Assembly: GCF_037974265.1 (NCBI RefSeq)
Contig: NZ_CP150233.1
Span: 2,046,001-2,110,000, forward strand
Direction of reading: 5' to 3'
Source of the DNA: Paenibacillus sp. FSL R5-0623
GTDB taxonomy: Bacteria > Bacillota > Bacilli > Paenibacillales > Paenibacillaceae
Length of the DNA: 64,000 nucleotides
Part shown: one piece after another, positions 38,101-45,982 of the stretch
Position numbering within the stretch: the stretch's first letter is position 1
How the letters are laid out: every line of letters starts with the position of its first letter
Program-made: the position numbers and the translations under genes
Notes under the pieces: generated by a model
Database searches by the model: none
What the model was told of the DNA's origin: nothing
What the model saw: only the letters and a program-made list of their open reading frames with translations

Positions 38101-41100
38101 AGAAGCTATCTATGATCCAGTAACTGGAGAGTATATCGTATTTTGGGCATCATCGATGAAAAACACAGAGACATATGGTGATTATAACGGAAGACCTGCA
38201 GGTCAGTACAATGTGATGTACTACGCAACAACAAGAGACTTCTACAACTTCTCTGAGCCAAAGGTCATGATTGATGAGTCACTTCCGACAATTGATACAA
38301 CGTTTATTGAGCATAATGATATGTTGTACCGATTCACCAAATCAGAAGTGAATACTAAAGTGTATGTGGAGAAAGCACCAACTTTTTACTATGACAAGGA
38401 CAATATTGCAGCTAACGGCCTTCAATACGACGCTGTTCCGGGTACACGTGATAATAAACTTGGCTTGATCGGAAATAATGGAAACAACGAAGGGCAGACG
38501 ATTTTTAAGGATAATAATAAAGACAAATGGTATCTGTTCCTTGATTCATGGCCATATCATGTCCGATATACAACAGATCTGGATAGTAGCACGCAATATA
38601 TGAACAATGTATTAAGTAGTGATCAATATGCACTGCCGCCAGGACCACGACACGGAACGGTAATTCCAATCTCACGTGCAGAGTATGATGCTTTGCAAGA
38701 GAAGTATGCAAGGAAAGGTCCAGCACCATCAACAGACCCGGTTGTACATTACTCATTTGATGCAAATACAGTGAATGGTACAATGTTGAATGACATTTCT
38801 GGCAATGGTCATCACGCAACACTAGTAGGTGGAGCAACGATTAATGAAGAGGATCGTATCGGTAAAACGGGTGGTGCACTAGAGCTTAATGGATCAACAG
38901 GTTATGTGAAGCTGCCAGATGACTTGATTCAATCCTTGAATCTGGAGAAGGCTACGTTCTCTACATGGGTTCAAATGGACAGAAATCAAGCAAATCAAAG
39001 AATATTTGATTTTGCTTCCGACACAGGGAGACAGGTTAACCGCAACACCATGTACTTGAGCACACAAGGGGATACAGGTAGTCTAGAGTTTGCTGTCGTA
39101 ACACCTTTTACAGAAAAATTTAGCAATGACAGCACGAAACTCGGATCAGATTATAAATATGCATTGAGAAATGCTGGACTATTACCAACGAAAACTTGGC
39201 AGCATGTTGCCATTACAATGGATGAATTTGATGCCGTATTGTATGTGAATGGTCAAGAGGTTAAACGTAGCTCGACATTTAACGTTGAGCCGAGAATGTT
39301 ACTGGAAACAACGATGAATTATATTGGCAAATCGAGAAACGGCTCTCATAGTTTATTTGATGGTAAATTGGATGATTTCCGTATTTATAATCGTGCACTA
39401 TCCGTTGAAGAGATTGCAACATTAGCTGATGAAGACGTTACTCCTCCAGTAGAGCAGCCATCTGGGGCAGAGCTCATTCTTCACTACGATATGAATGATA
39501 TCGATGGTGCGACGGTTATTGACCAAACAGGAAACTTCAACGGAAAATGGATGAATCCGTCTAAAGCAGAATGGATTCGTACTCAAAATGCTGGTGTACT
39601 AAGCTTTACTGGTGGCACAACGAACTCTTATGTAGAACTGCCACAAGGAGTTCTCGATGGATTAACGGATATGACCGTTTCATCCATTGTGAACTGGAGC
39701 GGTAAAAACGCTGCAGAGTGGTTATATGCATTAGGAAGACCAGACAATAATACGCACTATACGTATTTCACACCACGTTATAACGCTAACGGTCTAGCTC
39801 GCCTAGGTATCGCGACGAATGCTTGGAATAACGAGTCATCAGCTTCTACCACGGGCTTAAAGAATAATGAATGGAAAGTCGTTACGACTGTTGTTTCAGG
39901 CACGGATGGTACACTAACGCTTTATATCGATGGTGTTGCAGTTGCATCAGGCTCAACGAATGGAATGACAATAGAACAAATAAAAAATACTTCTGGCAGT
40001 AGTGGAACCATCGGTAAGTCATTCTATCCAGCTGATCCATACTTCGGTGGTATGATTGCAGACTTCCAAATCTATGATGGTGCTATGACTGCGGCCGATA
40101 TTACATCACTTAAGGCCCATTCAGATCAGAAGATTGCTTTGATGGAGGGCATGCTTGTATCGGCTGCGACGGAGAAATTAACGATTCATGATCTTCTTGC
40201 TGCTAATGCATCAAAAGATACGATTATAAGCAATGTCACATTTCCAACATCAGGTGCTTATGGCACAACAATAAGCTGGACTTCAGATAAAGGGAATGTC
40301 ATCTCAACTACAGGTGCCGTAACCAGACCAGCTAACGCAAAAGGTGATCAAGTTGTAACGTTAACAGCAGTATTTACAGATGGTACAGAGACAGTTAACA
40401 AAACTTTTCAGTTGACGGTTAAGGCATTGCCAAACGATCTCACTTCTGTAGATGAAGCAAAAGCAGCACTAGTCGTTCATAACATTAATGATGTAAGAGG
40501 TCATATAACACTACCAGCATCTGGACTATACGGAACAACCATTACTTGGGCTTCTGCTCAACCGAACGTCGTTTCAGTTACTGGAGAAGTAAAACGTCCG
40601 GCACACGGTAGTGGAAATGTAGACGTGAAGCTTACAGCTACAATTACATTAAATGCAGCATCCACTACGAAGGAATTCATTGCGAAGGTGAAGGAACGGC
40701 CTGCTGATGAAAATTATGCGGGATACTTTTTCACATATTTCACTGGAGAAGGTACTGCAACAGGCGAGCAAGTTTACTTTGCACTAAGTAACGGTAATGA
40801 TCCGTTGAACTGGCGAGAATTGAATGATGGTAAACCTGTGTTGACCTCTACCTTAGGGGAGAAGGGTGTACGTGATCCGTTCATTATTCGTTCGCCTGAA
40901 GGTGATAAGTTCTACATGATTGCTACCGATCTGAAAATTAACGGTAATGGTAACTGGGGCAGAGCACAGACATGGGGCAGTCGTTCCATTATGGTTTGGG
41001 AATCGAATGACCTGGTCAACTGGACAGATCAACGCATGGTAGAGGTTGCACCGGAAGAAGCGGGTAATACATGGGCACCAGAAATTATGTACGACAAAAC

Positions 41101-43153
41101 AACAGGTGAGTATATCGTATTCTGGGCATCAAGAATGTTTGAGGATGCATCTCATACAGGCAGTGCTTATCAAAAAATGATGTATAGCAAGACAAGAGAT
41201 TTCTATACGTTTACTGAACCGCAAGTATATTTGGATTATGGATATTCCATCATTGACACAACGATGATTGAGCATGAAGGAAAAGTGTATCGCTTTACGA
41301 AGGATGAGCAAAACAACGGAGCTTCTGCTCCATTTGGCAAGATGATCTTCCAAGAGGTGGGTGACTCGATCTTAGATCCAGCCTTCAAGATGATTAATCA
41401 AGGCGTTGGTAACATCAAATGGGTTGAGGGTCCAACGATCTTCAAATCGAATACAGATGAAAAATGGTATTTGTTCGTAGATGAGTTTGGTGGAAGAGGT
41501 TATGTTCCATTCGAGACAACTAATCTTGCATCAGGTGTCTGGACATTATCTTCTAACTACAACTTACCAGCTAGTCCGCGTCACGGAACGGTAATTCCAA
41601 TTACACAACGTGAGTATGATGCACTCAATGGGAAGAACGTACCCGTTAGCGGAATTAGCTTGGACAAAACGACGTTGTCCATCGTAGAAGGTCAATCAGG
41701 GCAGTTGACAGCTACGGTAGCTCCAGCTAATGCAACGAAAAAAGCAGTAACATGGAGCTCAAGCAATACAGCTGTAGCCACTGTAAATGCGACAGGTCAA
41801 GTAACAGCGGTGGCACCAGGAACAGCAAGGATTACAGTAACTACAGTAGATGGTGGGTTTTCATCAAGCGCTACGGTAACGGTAACACCATTGGTTGATG
41901 GAACACCACAAGCACCAAGCAGTGGTGATGGAAATGGTGGCGGTGACGGTAACATTCCTGCACCTACAGTACCAACAGCTCCAGGTGGAAATGAGCCAGT
42001 GGTCATGGACAACGGCCAAATAAACATTAAACCAGTTGTAAATGAGAGCGGTACTTCTGAAGTGAAGTTAAGTGCGGATACAATGAAGCGTGCGCTTGAT
42101 CAAACGACAGGCGGTAAGCTACACATGCAAGTTGAAGCTGATGCAAGCTTGAACGGGCTAACGATTGAGCTAGCCGTAGATGCGCGCTTAACAAGTGGAG
42201 CTTCTATGGTAGATCGCATCGAGATCAACACAGGCTCTGCAGTTGTAACAGTGGCAACCGAACTGCTTGGAACAGGAACAAGTGCGGGAAAAACGTTAGG
42301 ATTGTCGATTAAGAAAATTGCAGCTAATCAACTGCCAGCTGGCGCACAAGCTCAGCTGAACGGTGAGGTCGTATACGATATTGAGCTAACGATTGATGGT
42401 AAGAAACTTACAGAGTTTGATGGCAGAGATGATCTCGTGATTGAATTGCCATACACACTAAAGGCTAACGAAAATCCAAACAACGTCGTTGTATACGATG
42501 TGAAGGACAACGGACAGCTAAGAGTGGTGATGAATGGTAAATACAATGCAGCGACAGGAAAAGTAGAGTTCAAGCCAACGTATCTAAGCAAGTATGCGGT
42601 AGCGTATGTTGCAACGAGCTTTAAGGATGTGACCCAAGATTGGGCGAAGGATGCGATCTCAGCATTGGGAGCAAGAGGCATTGTGAAGGGTGTAGGCGAC
42701 GGTGGGTTTAATCCGAATGGTCAAGTGACAAGAGCAGAATTCATCACCATGCTGATGATTATGTTTGAACTATCGGATGAGAACGCAACGACAAGTTTTA
42801 GTGATGTGAAGCAAGGAGAATGGTACCATGGAAATATCGCAACCGCGCAGAAGCTGGGGATTGTGAACGGGAAACCAAATGGACGATTCGGAGTTCATGA
42901 GAACATTACGCGAGAAGATATGGCGGTTATGGTATACAAGGCGATCCAAATTAAGCAACTAGCGTTAGCAAGTGGTGAAGCTACAGCCTTCAAGGATGAA
43001 GCAAGCATCGCAAACTACGCGAAGAAAGCGGTAGAGGCAATACAGGGAGCAGGCATAATAAACGGTGTAGGTAACGATGAGTTTGCGCCGAAGAAGAATG
43101 CTAGCCGTGCAGAAGCAGCAGTGATGATCTATAATGTGTTGGGTTTGATATAG
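35105..43153 (+). CDS. Giant SLH-anchored double GH43 glycosidase with LamG and Ig-like modules
   Basis: 2682 residues. Signal peptide (1-about 33). Modules in order: LamG-like (38-252), Ig-like (256-339), BIG2 (342-428), LamG (432-672), two Ig-like (680-875), GH43 no. 1 (880-1198), LamG (1209-1442), LamG (1454-1675), two Ig-like (1676-1865), GH43 no. 2 (1868-2178), BIG2 (2179-2263), a Gly/Pro linker, a unique domain, and three SLH repeats (2502-2682). Each GH43 propeller has the expected triad: base Asp931/Asp1924 (RDPF), Asp1064/Asp2051 (IDTT), acid Glu1129/Glu2108. GH43 enzymes are mostly alpha-L-arabinofuranosidases, arabinanases or beta-xylosidases. The LamG-Ig-Ig-GH43 block is duplicated. 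GGGGAAG precedes the ATG; the cre site suggests catabolite control. Confidence 0.9.
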   Translation: MRKRISIITLVLLLTFNNCLSFVLPFNNQASADPVTPTMLAHYPLLEDVQDTSGNGKHGTAIGNITYADGLTLPGGTDSTTNYVQLPTGLFDHQENTTISVWIKNNTGSGNYSALFYGTPAAENKLPTNYWMFNPSNPSGDFKSVFTDRNNIDQPWTTEVGVSGTSTSQYEGQWVHYTTVITERSITGYINGVSIGTAAKEKTTASFGTDLQAYIGRSNYSGDATFAGSFQDLRIYGEALNNEDIAVVYEQSFNEKQVQQGKIELTLGDVSAVTESLELPTEDKNGAMISWTSSDESAISPTGEVFLREMKQQVTLTATISLGESQVTKEFMVTLLPKDDSIEQIAVKSVLLNEPTFILSVGDSETLVATISPSNATNKRVVWTSSDSSVAIVNSTGKVTAVSGGTATITVQTEDGEFTATSAVTVKGKSLKDDLILHYNMKTTEEVDGQLVLKDVANKAVTFDGIFRNPNNGQFISNSEVGFISFNGGSSTSNSGHVEIPKGSNGLDLLHGLNEITVSSIVNWTNDGTNRWIFGLGTVLTPETNKYFFVTPRHGSGSGNMIATGISKNGWPNEALVTGSANSNLIGGQWKNVTVSLSEASNRITLFVDGVKVASGNTKGLKLSEIINPDATFSGFIGKSIFANDPYLQGSMADFRVYDRALTEQEMSELYQQEAATHISQIRQLTVDDAANQLDIGDYLDEADQSADKITRNVNLPTSGKNGVNITWSSSHPTVISNHGTVQRPAVQAGDVQVELTATLTYQGVSTTAVFPVTILKQFDDQQKVDLDAEQLEIYNADNVKGNLRLVTTGEQGSTITWTSSRPAVVKGTAEAAGNATQLGWVSRQAADIPVTLIATITNGAASKELTFNVTIKQAIAPVQLDAYFFAYFTGEYEGGEEISFATAEDPLFWKALNNGKSILQSDMGEKGLRDPFVIRSPEGDKFYMLATDLKMGESTNFDQAQITGSHYMMIWESEDLVHWSEQRMIEVAPKTGGNTWAPEAIYDPVTGEYIVFWASSMKNTETYGDYNGRPAGQYNVMYYATTRDFYNFSEPKVMIDESLPTIDTTFIEHNDMLYRFTKSEVNTKVYVEKAPTFYYDKDNIAANGLQYDAVPGTRDNKLGLIGNNGNNEGQTIFKDNNKDKWYLFLDSWPYHVRYTTDLDSSTQYMNNVLSSDQYALPPGPRHGTVIPISRAEYDALQEKYARKGPAPSTDPVVHYSFDANTVNGTMLNDISGNGHHATLVGGATINEEDRIGKTGGALELNGSTGYVKLPDDLIQSLNLEKATFSTWVQMDRNQANQRIFDFASDTGRQVNRNTMYLSTQGDTGSLEFAVVTPFTEKFSNDSTKLGSDYKYALRNAGLLPTKTWQHVAITMDEFDAVLYVNGQEVKRSSTFNVEPRMLLETTMNYIGKSRNGSHSLFDGKLDDFRIYNRALSVEEIATLADEDVTPPVEQPSGAELILHYDMNDIDGATVIDQTGNFNGKWMNPSKAEWIRTQNAGVLSFTGGTTNSYVELPQGVLDGLTDMTVSSIVNWSGKNAAEWLYALGRPDNNTHYTYFTPRYNANGLARLGIATNAWNNESSASTTGLKNNEWKVVTTVVSGTDGTLTLYIDGVAVASGSTNGMTIEQIKNTSGSSGTIGKSFYPADPYFGGMIADFQIYDGAMTAADITSLKAHSDQKIALMEGMLVSAATEKLTIHDLLAANASKDTIISNVTFPTSGAYGTTISWTSDKGNVISTTGAVTRPANAKGDQVVTLTAVFTDGTETVNKTFQLTVKALPNDLTSVDEAKAALVVHNINDVRGHITLPASGLYGTTITWASAQPNVVSVTGEVKRPAHGSGNVDVKLTATITLNAASTTKEFIAKVKERPADENYAGYFFTYFTGEGTATGEQVYFALSNGNDPLNWRELNDGKPVLTSTLGEKGVRDPFIIRSPEGDKFYMIATDLKINGNGNWGRAQTWGSRSIMVWESNDLVNWTDQRMVEVAPEEAGNTWAPEIMYDKTTGEYIVFWASRMFEDASHTGSAYQKMMYSKTRDFYTFTEPQVYLDYGYSIIDTTMIEHEGKVYRFTKDEQNNGASAPFGKMIFQEVGDSILDPAFKMINQGVGNIKWVEGPTIFKSNTDEKWYLFVDEFGGRGYVPFETTNLASGVWTLSSNYNLPASPRHGTVIPITQREYDALNGKNVPVSGISLDKTTLSIVEGQSGQLTATVAPANATKKAVTWSSSNTAVATVNATGQVTAVAPGTARITVTTVDGGFSSSATVTVTPLVDGTPQAPSSGDGNGGGDGNIPAPTVPTAPGGNEPVVMDNGQINIKPVVNESGTSEVKLSADTMKRALDQTTGGKLHMQVEADASLNGLTIELAVDARLTSGASMVDRIEINTGSAVVTVATELLGTGTSAGKTLGLSIKKIAANQLPAGAQAQLNGEVVYDIELTIDGKKLTEFDGRDDLVIELPYTLKANENPNNVVVYDVKDNGQLRVVMNGKYNAATGKVEFKPTYLSKYAVAYVATSFKDVTQDWAKDAISALGARGIVKGVGDGGFNPNGQVTRAEFITMLMIMFELSDENATTSFSDVKQGEWYHGNIATAQKLGIVNGKPNGRFGVHENITREDMAVMVYKAIQIKQLALASGEATAFKDEASIANYAKKAVEAIQGAGIINGVGNDEFAPKKNASRAEAAVMIYNVLGLI

Positions 43154-43297
43154 ACACGTTAAGTATAGGGCAGTTGCTATTGATTCACTCTGATAATAAA
43201 GTTGGGCGGAAGAACTTCTTCCGTCCACTTTATGATCTGTTTAATCAGTGAGCAGGAAAAGCCGTTAGATCCTGGCTTAAAGAAGTAGTTGTTAACT

Positions 43298-44236
43298 TTA
43301 CCTTAATACGGGCTCAATTTTGCCCCTAAGATTATCGGTATAGGCCAGATTTCCATCCGTAGTAATTACGGCAGCCTCGATATCCTTCATTTTATTAACT
43401 TTATGAATGATGGAGACCGCATCTAATCCAAATAATTCTGTAGTATATATATCACAGTCGAGCGATCGATCCGCAATAATCGTTAAAGAAGCGATATTAC
43501 TTTCGATTGGATAGCCTGTTCTGCTGTTAAATATATGATGGTACTGACCCCCTTCCTTCTCTAAAACTCTCTCGTATATTCCTGATGTAACAACGGATTG
43601 CTCGCGTATACTAACGAGTGCTGCTGCATTTCCTCTAGGTAAAAAGGGATTTTGGATTCCAACTTTCCAATGACTGGACCCGGTGGGAGAATCGCCATGA
43701 ACCAGAACATTGCCGCCCATATCGACCATAGCTGATGCAGCTCCGTTTTTCTTGAAGAATGACATAACTTGATCAGCAAAATAACCTTTAGCAATCGCTC
43801 CAAGGTCGATCTCCATGCCTTTTTTGAATAAATGAACCGTATGCTGCTCATCGTCAAGCTGTATATGCTCCGGATTCAAGAGCTCCAGCACTGCTTTAAT
43901 CTCGGTACCCTCCGGCACATGTGCCTCGCGAAAACCAATTCTCCACAATTTGATCAAAGGCCCTATTGCAATATTTAAAAATGAATCTTTATTCAGGCTG
44001 TGTTCTTTGCCTATCTTAATAAGATCATACAGCTCCTTGTCTACTCTAAGCGGATGTGATGCGGCTTCTTTTTTTAGCATGGCAAGCTGCGAGTGCTCAC
44101 TGTTGGCACTAAACACTTGTTCATAATGGACAAGCATATTCACGGCTTCCTCGGCAAGCTCTTCAGCATCTGTACCCTCGATATAGAGGGATATGTTAGT
44201 TCCCATAAGCGGTATCGTTCTTGTAAAAGGTTTCAT
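43298..44236 (-). CDS. apbE: FAD:protein FMN transferase (ApbE)
   Basis: 312 residues. Attaches FMN covalently to Thr/Ser in target flavoproteins, using FAD and Mg2+. Typical segments: PLMGTNISLYIEG, NKDSFLNIAIGPLIKLWRIG, the metal/flavin region EIDLGAIAKGYFAD, MVDMGGNVLVHG, and SGIYER with HHIFNSRTGYP. No signal peptide or lipobox, so it acts in the cytoplasm, where the neighbouring FMN-binding reductase also resides. Start ATG at 44236 has GGAGG upstream. It follows the LysR gene on the same strand. Confidence 0.93.
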   Translation of the reverse strand: MKPFTRTIPLMGTNISLYIEGTDAEELAEEAVNMLVHYEQVFSANSEHSQLAMLKKEAASHPLRVDKELYDLIKIGKEHSLNKDSFLNIAIGPLIKLWRIGFREAHVPEGTEIKAVLELLNPEHIQLDDEQHTVHLFKKGMEIDLGAIAKGYFADQVMSFFKKNGAASAMVDMGGNVLVHGDSPTGSSHWKVGIQNPFLPRGNAAALVSIREQSVVTSGIYERVLEKEGGQYHHIFNSRTGYPIESNIASLTIIADRSLDCDIYTTELFGLDAVSIIHKVNKMKDIEAAVITTDGNLAYTDNLRGKIEPVLR

Positions 44237-44358
44237 GATAGCCTCCTATATCGCACATTGTTGTCCGTGATTGAGAAAAGTATGGATGAGGTCATGATCC
44301 ACGCTATTCAGCTTTTTTGCTCCATGGTGGGCTATAAAATAATCCAGACTCATCTTCT

Positions 44359-45174
44359 CTACAGGGATTGGATAGATATTGTATTCCGAAGGGCACTCTT
44401 GATATGGATACTTTCAGGCACAAAGGTTAGACCTAAATTATGCTTTGCCAGCTTCAGTACCGTGTAAATTTCTTTGCTCTCCATAACGATATTAGGCTGT
44501 ACCTTGTAGACACTGAGCAATTGATCAATCTGTTTTCGGATTGCCGAACCCTTGGACGTTAGAATAAGCTTTTGATTCAAAATGGTGCTGATCTCAATCG
44601 TGCCCTCCGGGATGACTGCAACATTCTCTTGATATAATTCGCAGCAACGCGGAATGATGGCCTGGTAACTGTGCCTGCCCCAGTTAAATGAGTTCAAGTT
44701 AGGGGAGATACTGCTTGAATTTTGTCCGATCCAGAAGTCCAGCTCATTATTTTGGAGACGTTTCTCATTTTTTTCAGGTAAATCCTCGACAAGATTAATT
44801 TTATAAGCAGGATGAAGTTCCAGAAAAGCTGGTAAAAAAAGGGGCGTTAAGTACGCACCGAGGCTCGGAAGAATGCCGATCCGTAACACTTTATTGCCCA
44901 TATCCGATACATATGAGATTTCCCTCATAAGCTTGGCGTAGCTATGTTCAAGTGACGTTAAGTATTGATAATATATTTTCCCCTGCTCGGTTAATCGGTA
45001 CGGAAGTTTGTTGCGAGTGATTAGCTCACAGCCCAACTCAATTTCGATTTTCTTGATAACCTTTGTGAGGTAGGGCTGAGATATGTAAAGGGATTGTGCG
45101 GCCCTGCTATAGTTACTGTATTTCAATAGGCTGTCAATGTAACACAAGATATCTTGAGATGCTAACTTAGACAT
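44359..45174 (-). CDS. LysR family transcriptional regulator
   Basis: 271 residues from the ATG at 45174 (AGGGTGAGGA upstream); the frame from 45204 is an over-extension. Winged helix at 5-65 (SNYSRAAQSLYISQPYLTKV) and an effector-binding domain (about 90-265). Divergent from the two flavoprotein genes and upstream of apbE, so it probably controls both units in response to the substrate of the reductase, as HcrR does in Lactiplantibacillus. The effector is inferred, not seen. Confidence 0.88.
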   Translation of the reverse strand: MSKLASQDILCYIDSLLKYSNYSRAAQSLYISQPYLTKVIKKIEIELGCELITRNKLPYRLTEQGKIYYQYLTSLEHSYAKLMREISYVSDMGNKVLRIGILPSLGAYLTPLFLPAFLELHPAYKINLVEDLPEKNEKRLQNNELDFWIGQNSSSISPNLNSFNWGRHSYQAIIPRCCELYQENVAVIPEGTIEISTILNQKLILTSKGSAIRKQIDQLLSVYKVQPNIVMESKEIYTVLKLAKHNLGLTFVPESIHIKSALRNTISIQSL

Positions 45175-45224
45175 GTTCCTCACCCTTTGTGAAAAAAGTA
45201 ACAAACTTTGAATTTGAGGTGATT

Positions 45225-45240
45225 ATAACAAATTAGTTAT
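45225..45240. promoter_or_regulatory. LysR-type operator candidate
   Basis: ATAAC-AAATTA-GTTAT, a perfect 5-6-5 dyad of the T-N11-A type, lies 51 bases from the LysR start within the divergent promoter region. ATAACTATTAGATCAT nearby may be a second, weaker site. Confidence 0.5.
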
Positions 45241-45354
45241 CAAACTGCAATGAATAACTATTAGATCATTTGAGCTTTGATATGTTAGAGTTATGCCGAA
45301 AGATCGAGTCTGACATTTACGAACATCATCTCGTATGACTGAGAGGGGATTATG

Positions 45355-45969
45355 ATGAATTATTTAGCTATCGCAGGCACGAATTCGGATGTGTCTACAA
45401 ACCGGACGTTACTTCAATTTATGCAAAAGCATTTTGCTAGTGAAGCCCAGATTGATTTATATGAAATTAAGGATTTGCCTGCTTTTATTGAAAAAGATGA
45501 AATAGAGGATGCTGAAGTTGATATTCCTGTGAAGGTACAAGACTTATTAGATCAAATCTCTAAAGCGAAAGGTGTCATTATCGCTACTCCCGAGTATGAT
45601 CATGCGATCCCTGCCGTGTTGAAAAGTGCGCTGGAATGGATCAGTTATACCACTCAAACCTTGAAAGACAAACCTGTTCTGATTGTGGGTGCTTCACATG
45701 GTGCACTCGGTTCTTCCAGGGCACAAGCGCATCTTAGACAAATCCTGGATTCGCCTGAGCTTGGTGCGAGAATGATGCCTAGCAGCGAGTTTCTTTTGGG
45801 AAAATCACAGCGTGCATTTGATAGCAGTGGTAATCTCATTGAAGCTCAAAAAGTGGCCGAGCTTGACGAAATTTTCAATGAGTTTGTTTTGTTTACGGAG
45901 ATCACTACGGAACTGTTATCAAAAAGGACGTTGAAGAAAAAAACGAAAAAATTTTCCTGGCAAGAGTAG
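45355..45969 (+). CDS. NADPH-dependent FMN reductase family protein (HcrA-like)
   Basis: 204 residues from the ATG at 45355 (6 bases after GAGGGG; an ATG sits one codon earlier). Flavodoxin-like fold: [15 protein letters not shown] phosphate loop, [18 protein letters not shown] flavin segment, and [20 protein letters not shown]. It closely resembles the N-terminal domain of the next protein (same motifs in the same order), so the pair arose by duplication. It likely delivers electrons from NAD(P)H, or assists the larger reductase. The basic tail is unusual. Confidence 0.85.
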   Translation: MNYLAIAGTNSDVSTNRTLLQFMQKHFASEAQIDLYEIKDLPAFIEKDEIEDAEVDIPVKVQDLLDQISKAKGVIIATPEYDHAIPAVLKSALEWISYTTQTLKDKPVLIVGASHGALGSSRAQAHLRQILDSPELGARMMPSSEFLLGKSQRAFDSSGNLIEAQKVAELDEIFNEFVLFTEITTELLSKRTLKKKTKKFSWQE

Positions 45970-45982
45970 GGGGCTAATCACA

